9,577 nucleotides of DNA from Rhodospirillales bacterium (GCA_018664265.1 JABJOR010000196.1:1-9577), one strand, 5' to 3'; numbered from the stretch's first letter, positions 1 through 6,546 are shown. Made by a program: numbers and translations. The notes: a model not told the origin generated them from the letters alone.

Positions 1-1263
1 CCGGGTGTTCTTTCCGAAATTCCGCAAGCCGCCGAGACCGCCAGACATATCTGTGTGAATTACAGCTATTACCTCGGTGTTCCGGCCCCACTGACCAACG
101 GGGGGCTGAATGAGCACGGTGTCGCAGTGCGTGATATCTGGTCCACATCGCGTCGGGAATTGATTGATATGACGCCCAAAACTCAATCCGGGCCTAATTA
201 CAGTGATCTGGCACGGATTGTAGTTGAGCGTGCCCATACTGCCCGTGAAGGGGTTGAGATTATTGGTGACCTGATCGCCAAACACGGCTATTCAACTTAT
301 GGCGGGAACTCTCATATTATTGCCGATCCGGATGAGGCTTGGGTGGTTATTGAATTTGCCGGAGGTCAGGGCTTATGGGCAGCCGAACGGCTAGGGGCAG
401 ACACTATTCGGGCCTCACGACCGGGCTATATCAATGAAATCCCTGTGAATGATCCGTCGCATGGTGATTATCTGTACGCGCCCAATCTGGTTCCATTTGC
501 CGTCTCACAAGGCTGGTACGATCCGAAAAGTGACAGCCCTTTTAATGCCAATGATATCTATGGCGATGGAAAGCACCGTTGGGAAGGCGTGCAGTGGATT
601 GAAGGAGAAATGACAGATCGTGCGGCAAGACCTGAGAAAATTAGTATAGCCGATATGATGTGGGCTATCCGGACGTCAAAGCTGACAGGTGATACGGCTG
701 GATATGGGCAGGTTGTGCCTCTCTATCATCCCAAACACTCCGAACTGCGTGTTCTCTGGCACACCCAAATTGGCGCTATCGCAGCACCTTTTGTTCCTGT
801 ATTCATGGGCGTGCGTGATGTGCCGGAAGAATTTCGGCAACATCGGTATTTGACCACTGGTGAATCTTCAAAGTTTCTGGATGATCGAAAAGACCAAGGG
901 GCCATATCATCCGTTCCTCAAGGGGTTGAATCTACCCGTTCAGCAACGCAAGTTTTCAAGAGGTTGCTCTATTTGATCGTGCAGCACAGTGATCTGTATT
1001 TGCCGGAAGTCACAGCTGTGTGGGAGGCAGTTGAAAATCACTTGCTGACAACCCACGATGGCGTTGTTCAAACGGCGCAAGTTTTGTTGTCACAAGGCCA
1101 TGTTGATTTAGCGGCAGATTATCTGACATATTACAGTCATACCGAATTGATGAAAGCGCTGGATCTGGCTGAAACACTTGCTGCCGGGCTTGAGGCACGG
1201 ACAAGGGCTCTTCACGGTTTCAGCAATAGTATAACCCCGATTAGTGCCGAGCAAATTTGGTGA
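1..1263 (+). CDS. C69-family (U34) dipeptidase, 5'-truncated by window edge
   Basis: This is the C-terminal 420 residues of a dipeptidase-like Ntn-hydrolase (peptidase C69 family, PepD-like), which would cleave dipeptides. The frame is open from the first base, so the GTG at 55 is internal and the true start lies left of the window. Typical family segments are visible: GGLNEHGVAV near the left edge, then YGGNSHIIADPDEAWVVIE, a GLWAAERLGADTIRASRPGYI stretch, HGDYLYAPNLVPFAVSQGWYDP, and LYHPKHSELRVLWHTQIGAIAAPFVPVFMG towards the C-terminus. The catalytic N-terminal cysteine expected in this family would be encoded outside the window, so activity cannot be judged. The reading frame shows no interruption and ends in TGA just before a bidirectional terminator. 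It converges on the ribosomal operon and has no obvious link to it. Substrate preference cannot be inferred. Confidence 0.85.
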   Translation, partial: PGVLSEIPQAAETARHICVNYSYYLGVPAPLTNGGLNEHGVAVRDIWSTSRRELIDMTPKTQSGPNYSDLARIVVERAHTAREGVEIIGDLIAKHGYSTYGGNSHIIADPDEAWVVIEFAGGQGLWAAERLGADTIRASRPGYINEIPVNDPSHGDYLYAPNLVPFAVSQGWYDPKSDSPFNANDIYGDGKHRWEGVQWIEGEMTDRAARPEKISIADMMWAIRTSKLTGDTAGYGQVVPLYHPKHSELRVLWHTQIGAIAAPFVPVFMGVRDVPEEFRQHRYLTTGESSKFLDDRKDQGAISSVPQGVESTRSATQVFKRLLYLIVQHSDLYLPEVTAVWEAVENHLLTTHDGVVQTAQVLLSQGHVDLAADYLTYYSHTELMKALDLAETLAAGLEARTRALHGFSNSITPISAEQIW

Positions 1264-1267
1264 CTGT

Positions 1268-1305
1268 AAAAAAAACGGCGCTCCGTTTCCGAAAGCGCCG
1301 TTTTT
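1268..1305. terminator. Bidirectional intrinsic terminator between dipeptidase gene and rplI
   Basis: A perfect 12-bp inverted repeat (AAAAACGGCGCT at 1271-1282 and AGCGCCGTTTTT at 1294-1305) flanks an 11-nt loop. For plus-strand transcripts the GC-rich stem runs into five T residues. For minus-strand transcripts it is followed by eight U residues (the A run at 1268-1275). It starts 4 bp after the dipeptidase stop and lies 22 bp beyond the rplI stop, so it most likely ends both converging transcripts. The U-tract is stronger for the ribosomal operon side. Confidence 0.9.
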
Positions 1306-1327
1306 AAACTTATAAAGACAGGAAAAA

Positions 1328-1999
1328 TCAGCTTTCGGCTGTTTCTTCTTCAGCTTCATCCGTTGCAGCTTCTTCTGCGACCTCTTCTTCGAGTTCAGGT
1401 GCAGCACCTTCTTCAAAGATTTCTTCAGCAGCAGCAACAACCGCTTCAGCAGCCGCAGCTTCAGCAGCAGCCAGAGCTTCTGTGTCAGCAATATTCTCCA
1501 TTTCTTCCGTAGACTTCATTGCTTCACCGGTTTTGGCCTGAACTTCGGCTTCTTCCTGTGTGCGTGCTACGTTGGTCGTAATTGTAACCGTAACTTCCGG
1601 GTGCAAGGTGATGTGAACCGGGTGGATACCGATAGACTTGATCGGACGATCAAGAACAACCTGGTCACGGGCAATTTTGAAACCGCCAGCAATAACGCTG
1701 TCGGCAATATCGCGTGCACTGACAGAACCGTAAAGCTGTCCAGCGTCACCAGCCTGACGAACCAGAATGACGGACAGGCCGTCCATCTTGTCGCCAACAG
1801 CCTGGGCTTCATCACGACGTTTCAGGTTTTCAGCTTCCAGCTCAACCCGCTGCGTCTCAAAACGGGCCTTGTTTTCATCAGTAGCACGAAGGGCTTTTTT
1901 CTGAGGCAGAAGAAAGTTACGAGCATATCCGGGTTTGACACTTACCATGTCGCCCATCTGTCCGAGTCTTTCAATGCGTTCTAACAGAATGACTTCCAT
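1328..1999 (-). CDS. rplI: 50S ribosomal protein L9 (bL9) with long acidic C-terminal tail
   Basis: L9 binds 23S rRNA at the base of the L1 stalk and helps maintain reading-frame fidelity. The N-terminal rRNA-binding domain is clear: [36 protein letters not shown] (residues 1-36). A charged connecting helix (about 40-75) follows, then the C-terminal domain to about residue 145, with [12 protein letters not shown] and [17 protein letters not shown]. The ATG at 1999 is chosen because the protein then starts exactly at the family N-terminus and is preceded by GGAG with a 7-nt spacer. An in-frame ATG at 2038 would add 13 unrelated residues. The protein is 223 aa against about 150 in E. coli. Residues 150-223 are an Ala/Glu-rich acidic tail absent from the E. 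coli protein. It is the last gene of the rpsF operon, 19 bp after the DUF2232 gene. Confidence 0.97.
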   Translation of the reverse strand: MEVILLERIERLGQMGDMVSVKPGYARNFLLPQKKALRATDENKARFETQRVELEAENLKRRDEAQAVGDKMDGLSVILVRQAGDAGQLYGSVSARDIADSVIAGGFKIARDQVVLDRPIKSIGIHPVHITLHPEVTVTITTNVARTQEEAEVQAKTGEAMKSTEEMENIADTEALAAAEAAAAEAVVAAAEEIFEEGAAPELEEEVAEEAATDEAEEETAES

Positions 2000-2018
2000 T
2001 TTATTACTCCACTTAACA

Positions 2019-3011
2019 CTATTGGCCGTTATGACCATCTGTGTCTGAGTTATCAGATTTGGTTAAATCGTTATTTGATTCATTGTTCTTTATGTCGCTA
2101 AAGCGTGATCTTATTCCTGCCCACTGTTCGATCATACCGAGTGCAGCAACGAGCATTAATGCCCACCCCGACACGACCATGATCAAATAGAAGATTGTCA
2201 ACAATGCAGGAGAAAAGCTGATCCGCCGAACGGCCCAGTGAATGACCGACAAACCCAGAAAGAAAAAGGGTGTTGCCAGTATCAAGGAAACGTTTTGCGC
2301 CATGTAACGGGATTCGCCATCGAGGGCGAGTGCCGCTACTGCGGTAATGATCAGCGGCCATGCAGCCCACTGTGGCAGGTCCATATGCATGAAACGAGGC
2401 GTTGGGCGTAAATTGCAACCCATACGGACCACAATGGCCTGTGCCAAAACAGCATTTATGGCAGTCATCACAACCCAGGAACCACCCATGGCACCCGGAA
2501 AGATAGCTGCCAGCATACCAACCATCGCAAGCATTTCTGCATCGCTAAGGCTCGGCATCATAATGCTGAACGTTTCAAACAGTGTCGTGGTGATGCTTTG
2601 TTCAATTGAATCCACAGAGTTTCCTGCGAAGACCAAAGCCCCGATGACCATTAACACAGCGCACAATATAGAGAGCGCGCTGAGCACATTGCCAAGAGGA
2701 TACCAGACAACAGACCCGTCAGGGCCTTGCCTTGAAGACAGGTTTTGCCGAGAAACAAACCATGCAGGAAGAGCATGAAACAGGCCATAAGCACCAGCGG
2801 TTAAATTACCACCGATTATGCCAGCCATGACAATCCCGCTAACTGCTGCAATAGAGGCTGCAACAGTTCCCATGCTGAACGCCACCATAAAGATTGGTAA
2901 CGTTGCAAGATAGACAAACAGCAATCCGCCCGGCATCCCGCTAAGGAATGCCATGGATGCGACGGCACTTAATCCGCCACTGCCAACTGCTATGAGCATA
3001 TTTTTCTGCAT
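2019..3011 (-). CDS. DUF2232 family multi-pass membrane protein
   Basis: This is a 330-residue integral membrane protein of unknown function. Position between rpsR and rplI, length and composition match the DUF2232 family that occupies this site in many alphaproteobacteria. Hydrophobic stretches at roughly residues 5-25, 28-46, 48-68, 107-130, 160-197, 217-231, 239-259 and 267-295 suggest about eight membrane segments. Short motifs include [10 protein letters not shown] (77-86), the loop SVVWYPLG (100-107) and a terminal [10 protein letters not shown] (295-304). The last 25 or so residues are polar and rich in Asn, Asp and Ser, probably cytoplasmic. The start at 3011 has AGGAG with a 9-10 nt spacer; an in-frame ATG four codons later is less well placed. 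It lies 42 bp after rpsR and 19 bp before rplI, so it should be co-transcribed with them. Some DUF2232-type proteins resemble small-molecule transporter subunits, but no substrate or partner can be read here. Confidence 0.85.
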   Translation of the reverse strand: MQKNMLIAVGSGGLSAVASMAFLSGMPGGLLFVYLATLPIFMVAFSMGTVAASIAAVSGIVMAGIIGGNLTAGAYGLFHALPAWFVSRQNLSSRQGPDGSVVWYPLGNVLSALSILCAVLMVIGALVFAGNSVDSIEQSITTTLFETFSIMMPSLSDAEMLAMVGMLAAIFPGAMGGSWVVMTAINAVLAQAIVVRMGCNLRPTPRFMHMDLPQWAAWPLIITAVAALALDGESRYMAQNVSLILATPFFFLGLSVIHWAVRRISFSPALLTIFYLIMVVSGWALMLVAALGMIEQWAGIRSRFSDIKNNESNNDLTKSDNSDTDGHNGQ

Positions 3012-3053
3012 GAAAATTTATCTCCTGGCGCGAACCAGAAAATCCAATCTTGC

Positions 3054-3278
3054 TTATTTCACAACATAAGGAATTAAAGCGAGGTAACGTGCACGCTTGA
3101 CTGCAGTCGCCAGACGACGCTGTTTCTTGTTGGAAACGGCGGTGATACGGCTTGGTACAATCTTGCCACGTTCAGACAGAAAACGGCCCAATAGTTTGAT
3201 GTCCTTGTAATCAATGGTTGGTGCATTAGGACCAACAAACGGACAGCTTTTGCGGCGGCGGAAAAATGTGCGGCTCAT
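3054..3278 (-). CDS. rpsR: 30S ribosomal protein S18 (bS18)
   Basis: S18 sits on the 30S platform as a heterodimer with S6. The 74-residue product is typical in length and nearly canonical throughout: a basic N-terminus [14 protein letters not shown], then [28 protein letters not shown] (22-49), [24 protein letters not shown] to the end. A single Cys (residue 12) is present in the CPF segment. The ATG overlaps the rpsF stop as ATGA, a 4-bp overlap that suggests translational coupling and fits the 1:1 stoichiometry of the two proteins. AAGGAG lies 7 nt upstream, inside the rpsF end. Confidence 0.98.
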   Translation of the reverse strand: MSRTFFRRRKSCPFVGPNAPTIDYKDIKLLGRFLSERGKIVPSRITAVSNKKQRRLATAVKRARYLALIPYVVK

Positions 3279-3751
3279 GCTTCTGCTCCTTCTGCTGGGG
3301 TTTCTTCTACGGCTGCTTCAACAACAGGTGCAGGTGCAGCAGGTGTAGGTGCTGGTGCATCATCTCTTGAATTAGAATTATCAAAGGAGTTTTCATCGCG
3401 GGGTCCACGACGTGGGCGATCATCGCTGCCACGTGAACGCATCATGACGGAAGGTTCTTCTTCAAATTCATCAACACGAATGGTCAAATAACGCAGAACA
3501 TCTTCGTTGATGCGCATCTGGCGTTCCATTTCGGTGATTGCAGCGGATGGAGCATCAATATTCATAAGAATATAGTGACCCTTGCGGTTTTTCTTGACCC
3601 GATAGGCAAGAGTACGCAGGCCCCATTGCTCGACTTTAGCGACTGAACCGCCTTGATCGGTGATGATAGATTTTACAGTGTCGGTGAGTGCTTCAACTTG
3701 CGGGACAGCGATGTCCTGCCGCGCAATAAACACGGTCTCGTAGAAAGGCAT
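3275..3751 (-). CDS. rpsF: 30S ribosomal protein S6 (bS6) with extended acidic/Ala-Pro tail
   Basis: S6 binds S18 and the central domain of 16S rRNA. The ferredoxin-like S6 domain covers residues 1-97: [14 protein letters not shown], then [29 protein letters not shown], then [33 protein letters not shown]. Residues 105-158 form a low-complexity tail, first Arg/Asp/Ser-rich and then Ala/Pro/Glu-rich, ending EEGAEA or similar. Such tails are common in alphaproteobacteria. The ATG at 3751 gives the exact family N-terminus and has GAGGGAG at 3758-3764 with a 6-nt spacer. The longer frame from 3799 would translate the structured leader and is rejected. First gene of the operon, with a likely promoter at 3835-3862 and a leader of about 75 nt that may bind the S6:S18 complex. 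Confidence 0.97.
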   Translation of the reverse strand: MPFYETVFIARQDIAVPQVEALTDTVKSIITDQGGSVAKVEQWGLRTLAYRVKKNRKGHYILMNIDAPSAAITEMERQMRINEDVLRYLTIRVDEFEEEPSVMMRSRGSDDRPRRGPRDENSFDNSNSRDDAPAPTPAAPAPVVEAAVEETPAEGAEA

Positions 3752-3828
3752 ATTATGCTCCCTCTGGATTTTCTCAACCCTGGGATCTAACCAGGGCATA
3801 GCCGAACCATTCGGCAGGGTTTAACGAA
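3752..3828 (-). promoter_or_regulatory. Structured rpsF leader, candidate S6:S18 autoregulatory site
   Basis: The inferred 5' leader can form a 6-bp hairpin with a 3-nt loop (GCCGAA/TTCGGC at 3801-3815) and a second 6-bp hairpin (3778-3783 with 3791-3796, CCCTGG/CCAGGG). A 7-bp longer-range stem (3776-3782 with 3815-3821) encloses the first hairpin and competes with the second one for the same bases. rpsF leaders in several bacterial phyla carry an RNA motif bound by the S6:S18 complex, with a conserved unpaired CCG. A CCG occurs here near the stem junction, but I cannot confirm that it sits in the right structural position. The transcription start is inferred from the promoter call only. Confidence 0.4.
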
Positions 3829-3834
3829 GCGCGC

Positions 3835-3862
3835 AATATACACTTGCGCCTGTTAAGCGCAA
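3835..3862 (-). promoter_or_regulatory. Probable promoter of the rpsF-rpsR-DUF2232-rplI operon
   Basis: Read on the minus strand, TTGCGC (3862-3857) and TATATT (3840-3835) are separated by 16 bp and resemble sigma-70 -35 and -10 boxes. Transcription would begin near 3828, giving a leader of about 75 nt before the rpsF ATG. The -35 box and part of the spacer lie inside a perfect 8-bp palindrome (3842-3864), described separately. Confidence 0.55.
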
Positions 3863-3870
3863 GTCTTTTT
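3842..3870 (+). terminator. Terminator-like hairpin overlapping the rpsF promoter
   Basis: ACTTGCGC (3842-3849) and GCGCAAGT (3857-3864) form a perfect 8-bp stem with a 7-nt loop. On the plus strand the stem is followed by CTTTTT, the form of an intrinsic terminator. No plus-strand gene ends just upstream, so if it terminates anything it would be antisense transcription leaving the rpsF operon. The same palindrome covers the -35 box of the minus-strand promoter and could instead be an operator for a dimeric regulator. The structure is certain; the role is not. Confidence 0.4.
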
Positions 3871-3878
3871 AATACGGG

Positions 3879-4026
3879 CTTTGCCCGAAGAGCGGCGCAT
3901 TAGCGCCGGCGGCCCTTGGCCTTTGTGGAATGCCCCCGGACGAGCGCAGTGAGGACTAGGGCCCAAGGGGAGCGCAGCCAGTTGCTAAATTTATTTAGCA
4001 ACATTGGCGCATGAGTGAATCTAACA
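3879..4026 (+). repeat. Intergenic tandem repeat, copy 1 (long hairpin form)
   Basis: First of two diverged direct copies. It opens with a CTTTGCCCGAAGAG segment, and its core begins CCGGACGAGCGCAGTGAGGA at 3936 and ends GTGAATCTAACA at 4026. Against copy 2 the first 24 core bases match at 22 and the last 21 at 19. The copy contains several small palindromes: CGGGC/GCCCG (3875-3887), CGGCGC/GCGCCG with a 4-nt loop (3893-3908), and a perfect 9-bp stem with a TTTA loop, GTTGCTAAA/TTTAGCAAC (3981-4002). The last one is extended by GCCA/TGGC and a GC pair. I see no open reading frame in it. I do not recognise the repeat family. Confidence 0.7.
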
Positions 4027-4030
4027 AAAT

Positions 4031-4138
4031 CTTGCCCGAGAAGAGTCCCCAGACCTTGTGAAAGCCACCGGACGAGCGTAGCGAGGACTAGCGACCAAGC
4101 GGGAGCGCAGCCTTAACGGCGCTTGAGTGAATTTAACA
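4031..4138 (+). repeat. Intergenic tandem repeat, copy 2 (short hairpin form)
   Basis: Second direct copy, opening with CTTGCCCGAGAAGAG at 4031. The core begins CCGGACGAGCGTAGCGAGGA at 4068 and ends GTGAATTTAACA at 4138. At the place where copy 1 carries the long AT-rich hairpin, this copy has only GCC-TTAAC-GGC, a 3-bp stem flanked by the same bulged GC pair. The core is therefore about 71 bp rather than 91. Retention of the pairing flanks with a changed stem length suggests that the hairpin is a real part of the element. Function unknown. Confidence 0.7.
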
Positions 4139-4208
4139 CAAAGCTTCACCCCAAACCCCCCCAATTTATCACTGTTTTGGCTGAAATATCAAAAATCGCA
4201 CAGATTTC

Positions 4209-4242
4209 TTGACAGATAAGCGTTGGCGGTGTCATGTCCGCC
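4209..4242 (+). promoter_or_regulatory. Candidate fabD promoter with inverted repeat
   Basis: A perfect TTGACA (4209-4214) is a good sigma-70 -35 box. Seventeen bases downstream the sequence is TCATGT (4232-4237), a poor -10 box. A 5-bp inverted repeat GGCGG/CCGCC (4225-4229 and 4238-4242) brackets that position and could be a regulator site. Initiation here would leave a leader of about 70 nt before fabD. The fabD ribosome binding site is weak: AAGG at 4296-4299, 13 nt before the ATG. Confidence 0.35.
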
Positions 4243-4312
4243 CTGCTAAATTACAGGCTTATTCAAGTGTATCCTTACATTAATCAACATTGAACAAGGT
4301 ATATCACGACAT

Positions 4313-5257
4313 ATGACACGTGCATTTGTATTTCCCGGACAGGGCTCCCAGGCTGTTGGCATGGGTAAGGAAATGAGCGAGGCTTTTGTTGAAGCCCGCC
4401 ATGTATTGCAGGAAGTTGATGATGCTCTGGAGCAGAATCTTTCCAAATTGATGTTTGAAGGACCGGAAGACGAGCTGATTTTGACAGAAAATGCCCAACC
4501 GGCATTGATGGCTGTTTCTCTGGCGGCACTTCGTGTGCTTGAAAAAGAAGGTAATATCGATCTGGCATCGACCGTGATGTTCGTTGCGGGGCATTCTCTG
4601 GGCGAGTATTCTGCCCTTGCAGCAGCCGGAACCTTTTCAATCGCAGATACCGCCCGGTTACTGAAAACCCGTGGTCGCGCTATGCAACAGGCTGTGCCGG
4701 TTGGCGAAGGCGCTATGGCTGCTTTGTTGGGGCTTGATCTTGAAGCTGCCAGCAGTGTTGCCGATGAAGCCAAACACAAAGGCGTCTGCATGTGTGCTAA
4801 TGACAACGCCGACGGTCAGATCGTCATCAGCGGTGAAGTAGCCGCCATTGAATATGCCTGTGAAATTGCCAAGGAGCGCGGGGCGAAACGTGCTGTTTTG
4901 CTTCCTGTCAGCGCGCCATTTCATTGCTCTATGATGGCCCCGGCCGCAGAAGCCATGTCTGAAGCTCTGGCAGCAGTAAAGATGAATGATCCTGTGGTGC
5001 CGCTGGTTGCCAACGTCATAGCCTGCGCCACCAGTGAAGCAGATCATATTCGCACCATGTTGGTCGAGCAAGTTACCCATATGGTTCGCTGGCGCGAAAG
5101 CGTGCTGTGGATGCAGGGTGAGGGTATTGAAACTTTAGTCGAGATTGGCTCAGGCAAGGTTCTCAGTGGGCTGACACGGCGAATCGCCAAAGATATGACG
5201 TCGCTGAATGTAGCTACACCGGCAGATATAGAAGCTGTTTTAGCGGCCATCACCTGA
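4313..5257 (+). CDS. fabD: Malonyl-CoA:ACP S-malonyltransferase (FabD)
   Basis: FabD transfers malonyl from malonyl-CoA to the phosphopantetheine arm of acyl carrier protein, supplying the extender unit for fatty acid synthesis in the cytoplasm. The 314-residue protein has the family landmarks in order: FPGQGSQ (7-13), which forms the oxyanion hole; the nucleophile elbow GHSLGEYSALAAAG (93-106) with Ser95; the malonyl-carboxylate-binding arginine, most likely Arg120, in TRGRAMQQAVP; catalytic His204 in SAPFHCSMM; and Gln253 in VEQVTHMVRW. These correspond to E. coli Ser92, Arg117, His201 and Gln250 with a constant offset of three. The ATG at 4313 gives the standard MTRAFVFPGQGSQ start. First gene of the fab cluster, 53 bp before fabG. 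Confidence 0.97.
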   Translation: MTRAFVFPGQGSQAVGMGKEMSEAFVEARHVLQEVDDALEQNLSKLMFEGPEDELILTENAQPALMAVSLAALRVLEKEGNIDLASTVMFVAGHSLGEYSALAAAGTFSIADTARLLKTRGRAMQQAVPVGEGAMAALLGLDLEAASSVADEAKHKGVCMCANDNADGQIVISGEVAAIEYACEIAKERGAKRAVLLPVSAPFHCSMMAPAAEAMSEALAAVKMNDPVVPLVANVIACATSEADHIRTMLVEQVTHMVRWRESVLWMQGEGIETLVEIGSGKVLSGLTRRIAKDMTSLNVATPADIEAVLAAIT

Positions 5258-5310
5258 ATTTTGAAAAATAATTTGCTGGTACTGACAGCTGAATATATCG
5301 GGAGAAACAG

Positions 5311-6048
5311 ATGTTTGATTTGAGCGGAAAGAATGCCATCGTTACTGGTGCCTCTGGCGGGATCGGTAGTGCCATAGCGCGTACACTGCATGCCAACGGG
5401 GCAAGCGTGGCCCTGTCCGGAACACGTGTTGAAGCTCTGGAAGCTTTGGCATCCGAGCTGGGCGAGCGGGCTTATGTTACGCCATGTAATTTGAGCGATC
5501 CAGACGGCCCTGCTGATCTGGTTAAACAGGCTGGTGAGGCTATGGGCGATATCCATATTCTTATCAATAATGCCGGATTGACCCGTGATGGGCTGGCTAT
5601 GCGCATGAAGGATGAGGACTGGCAGGATGTCATAGATGTCAACCTGACAGCCACTTTTCGCCTTAGTCGGGCGTGCCTGCGCGGTATGATGAAGGCCCGT
5701 TATGGACGCATTATCAATATATCGTCCGTGGTCGGGCAGACCGGTAATGCTGGTCAGGTTAATTATGCAGCCTCAAAAGCCGGTATGGTTGGTATGTCAA
5801 AAGCGCTCGCTCAGGAAGTTGCATCGCGGGGTATTACGGTGAACTGTGTGGCTCCTGGATTTATAGTGACGCCTATGACCGATGCCCTTACGGATGATCA
5901 AAAAACCGCATTGATGGGTAATATTCCTGCTGCCCGTTTGGGGGAAGTTGAAGATATCTCTGCCGGGGTTGTTTATCTGGCGAGTGACGAGGCCAGCTAC
6001 ATTACCGGACAAACGCTGCATATCAATGGTGGTATGGCGATGGTCTAA
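5311..6048 (+). CDS. fabG: 3-oxoacyl-ACP reductase (FabG)
   Basis: FabG reduces 3-oxoacyl-ACP to (R)-3-hydroxyacyl-ACP with NADPH, the first reductive step of each elongation cycle. It is a classical short-chain dehydrogenase of 245 residues, close to the 244 of E. coli. Visible motifs are TGASGGIG (12-19) for the dinucleotide, NNAG (86-89), Asn111, and the active-site triad Ser139 (in SSVVG), Tyr152 and Lys156 (in NYAASKAG). PGFIVTPMT (182-190) follows, and the C-terminal GQTLHINGGMAMV is typical of FabG rather than other SDRs. GGGAG lies 6 nt before the ATG. Its place between fabD and acpP removes most ambiguity of function. Confidence 0.97.
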   Translation: MFDLSGKNAIVTGASGGIGSAIARTLHANGASVALSGTRVEALEALASELGERAYVTPCNLSDPDGPADLVKQAGEAMGDIHILINNAGLTRDGLAMRMKDEDWQDVIDVNLTATFRLSRACLRGMMKARYGRIINISSVVGQTGNAGQVNYAASKAGMVGMSKALAQEVASRGITVNCVAPGFIVTPMTDALTDDQKTALMGNIPAARLGEVEDISAGVVYLASDEASYITGQTLHINGGMAMV

Positions 6049-6173
6049 GGGCCAAAATTTACAATTATGATGCACTTTTGGCTGTTGTGGGTACTAGTCA
6101 ACCAGAATAAAGTGTGTTACGAAACGACATCTTGAGGCCTTAAAATGTAGGCTTTTGAGAAACAAATTTGACA

Positions 6174-6198
6174 TATATTCAATATAGGGATTTTAAGT
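6174..6198 (+). promoter_or_regulatory. Possible acpP promoter element and leader
   Basis: The 150-bp fabG-acpP gap is AT-rich and longer than needed for a simple operon joint. TATATT at 6174-6179 matches a -10 box, but the sequence 16 bp upstream (CTTTTG) is a poor -35 box. A 7-bp inverted repeat GCCAAAA/TTTTGGC (6051-6057 and 6076-6082) with an 18-nt loop lies just after fabG. Separate acpP promoters are known in other bacteria, so this is a suggestion only. TAGGGA, about 9 nt before the ATG, is the likely ribosome binding site. Confidence 0.25.
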
Positions 6199-6435
6199 AT
6201 GAGTGACGTAGCCGAACGCGTTAAGAAAATCGTTCTGGAACACCTTGGTGTTGACGAAGCAAAAGTTGTCGAATCAGCCAGCTTTATCGATGATCTGGGC
6301 GCTGATAGTCTTGATACGGTTGAACTGGTTATGGCATTCGAAGAGGAATTCGGTTGCGAAATTCCTGATGATGCTGCTGAGAAAATTCTCACCATCAAAG
6401 ATGCTGTCGATCTGATCAAAGAACAGATTGCCTAA
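6199..6435 (+). CDS. acpP: Acyl carrier protein
   Basis: AcpP carries growing acyl chains on a 4'-phosphopantetheine arm between fatty acid synthase enzymes and to acyltransferases. The 78-residue acidic protein is canonical: [15 protein letters not shown] at the N-terminus, then the modification site [19 protein letters not shown] with Ser37 as the attachment residue (Ser36 in mature E. coli ACP), then [24 protein letters not shown]. Length, charge and the DSL motif leave no realistic alternative. Located between fabG and fabF as in most proteobacterial fab clusters, but flanked by longer gaps (150 and 178 bp) than the other genes, which suggests separate control of its mRNA level. Confidence 0.98.
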   Translation: MSDVAERVKKIVLEHLGVDEAKVVESASFIDDLGADSLDTVELVMAFEEEFGCEIPDDAAEKILTIKDAVDLIKEQIA

Positions 6436-6505
6436 TCAGGCTTTCTGACGGGGCAATATCTTGCCGCGTATATCTATTCAGGATGCAAACTGGAATTCCG
6501 GTTAG

Positions 6506-6546
6506 GGCACTGCTTCACAAAGTGAACGCGGTGCCTGTTTCCTGTT
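6506..6546 (+). terminator. Attenuator-like hairpin between acpP and fabF
   Basis: GGCACTGCTTCAC (6506-6518) pairs with GTGAACGCGGTGCC (6522-6535) around an AAA loop. This gives 13 base pairs, one of them a T-G wobble, with a single bulged C at 6527. It is followed by TGTTTCCTGTT, which is T-rich but not a clean U-run, so termination is probably partial. It starts 70 bp after the acpP stop and ends about 78 bp before the fabF start. A partial terminator or 3'-end stabiliser here would raise acpP mRNA over fabF mRNA. Confidence 0.55.

Larger units (their letters stand above)
3871..4312. other. Gene-free region between the rpsF promoter and fabD
   Basis: About 440 bp with no frame that looks coding on either strand. 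The left two thirds are taken by the two repeat copies. The remainder (4139-4312) starts with a C-rich run near 4148-4162, then becomes AT-rich and holds the candidate fabD promoter and leader. The minus-strand frame at 4246-4806 is mostly antisense to fabD and resembles nothing. I see no tRNA or recognisable small RNA gene. Confidence 0.6.

Noticed and set aside
55..57. GTG at 55 as the start of the dipeptidase
   Set aside because: The frame is open upstream to base 1 and the family's N-terminal nucleophile region would be missing.
2000..2038. Longer L9 with start at 2038
   Set aside because: The 13 extra residues do not match L9, and the ATG at 1999 has its own ribosome binding site and the exact family N-terminus.
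3752..3799. Longer S6 with start at 3799
   Set aside because: The added 16 residues come from the structured leader; the ATG at 3751 gives the canonical start with a good GAGGGAG.
3879..4138. Repeats as a CRISPR array or insertion sequence
   Set aside because: Only two diverged copies with no regular spacers, no transposase frame and no terminal inverted repeats around a gene.
4246..4806. Minus-strand 186-codon frame opposite fabD
   Set aside because: It is antisense to a clear fabD, has no recognisable motif and no convincing ribosome binding site.
6168..6173. Perfect TTGACA before acpP as a -35 box
   Set aside because: The matching -10 position would put the transcription start inside the acpP coding region.
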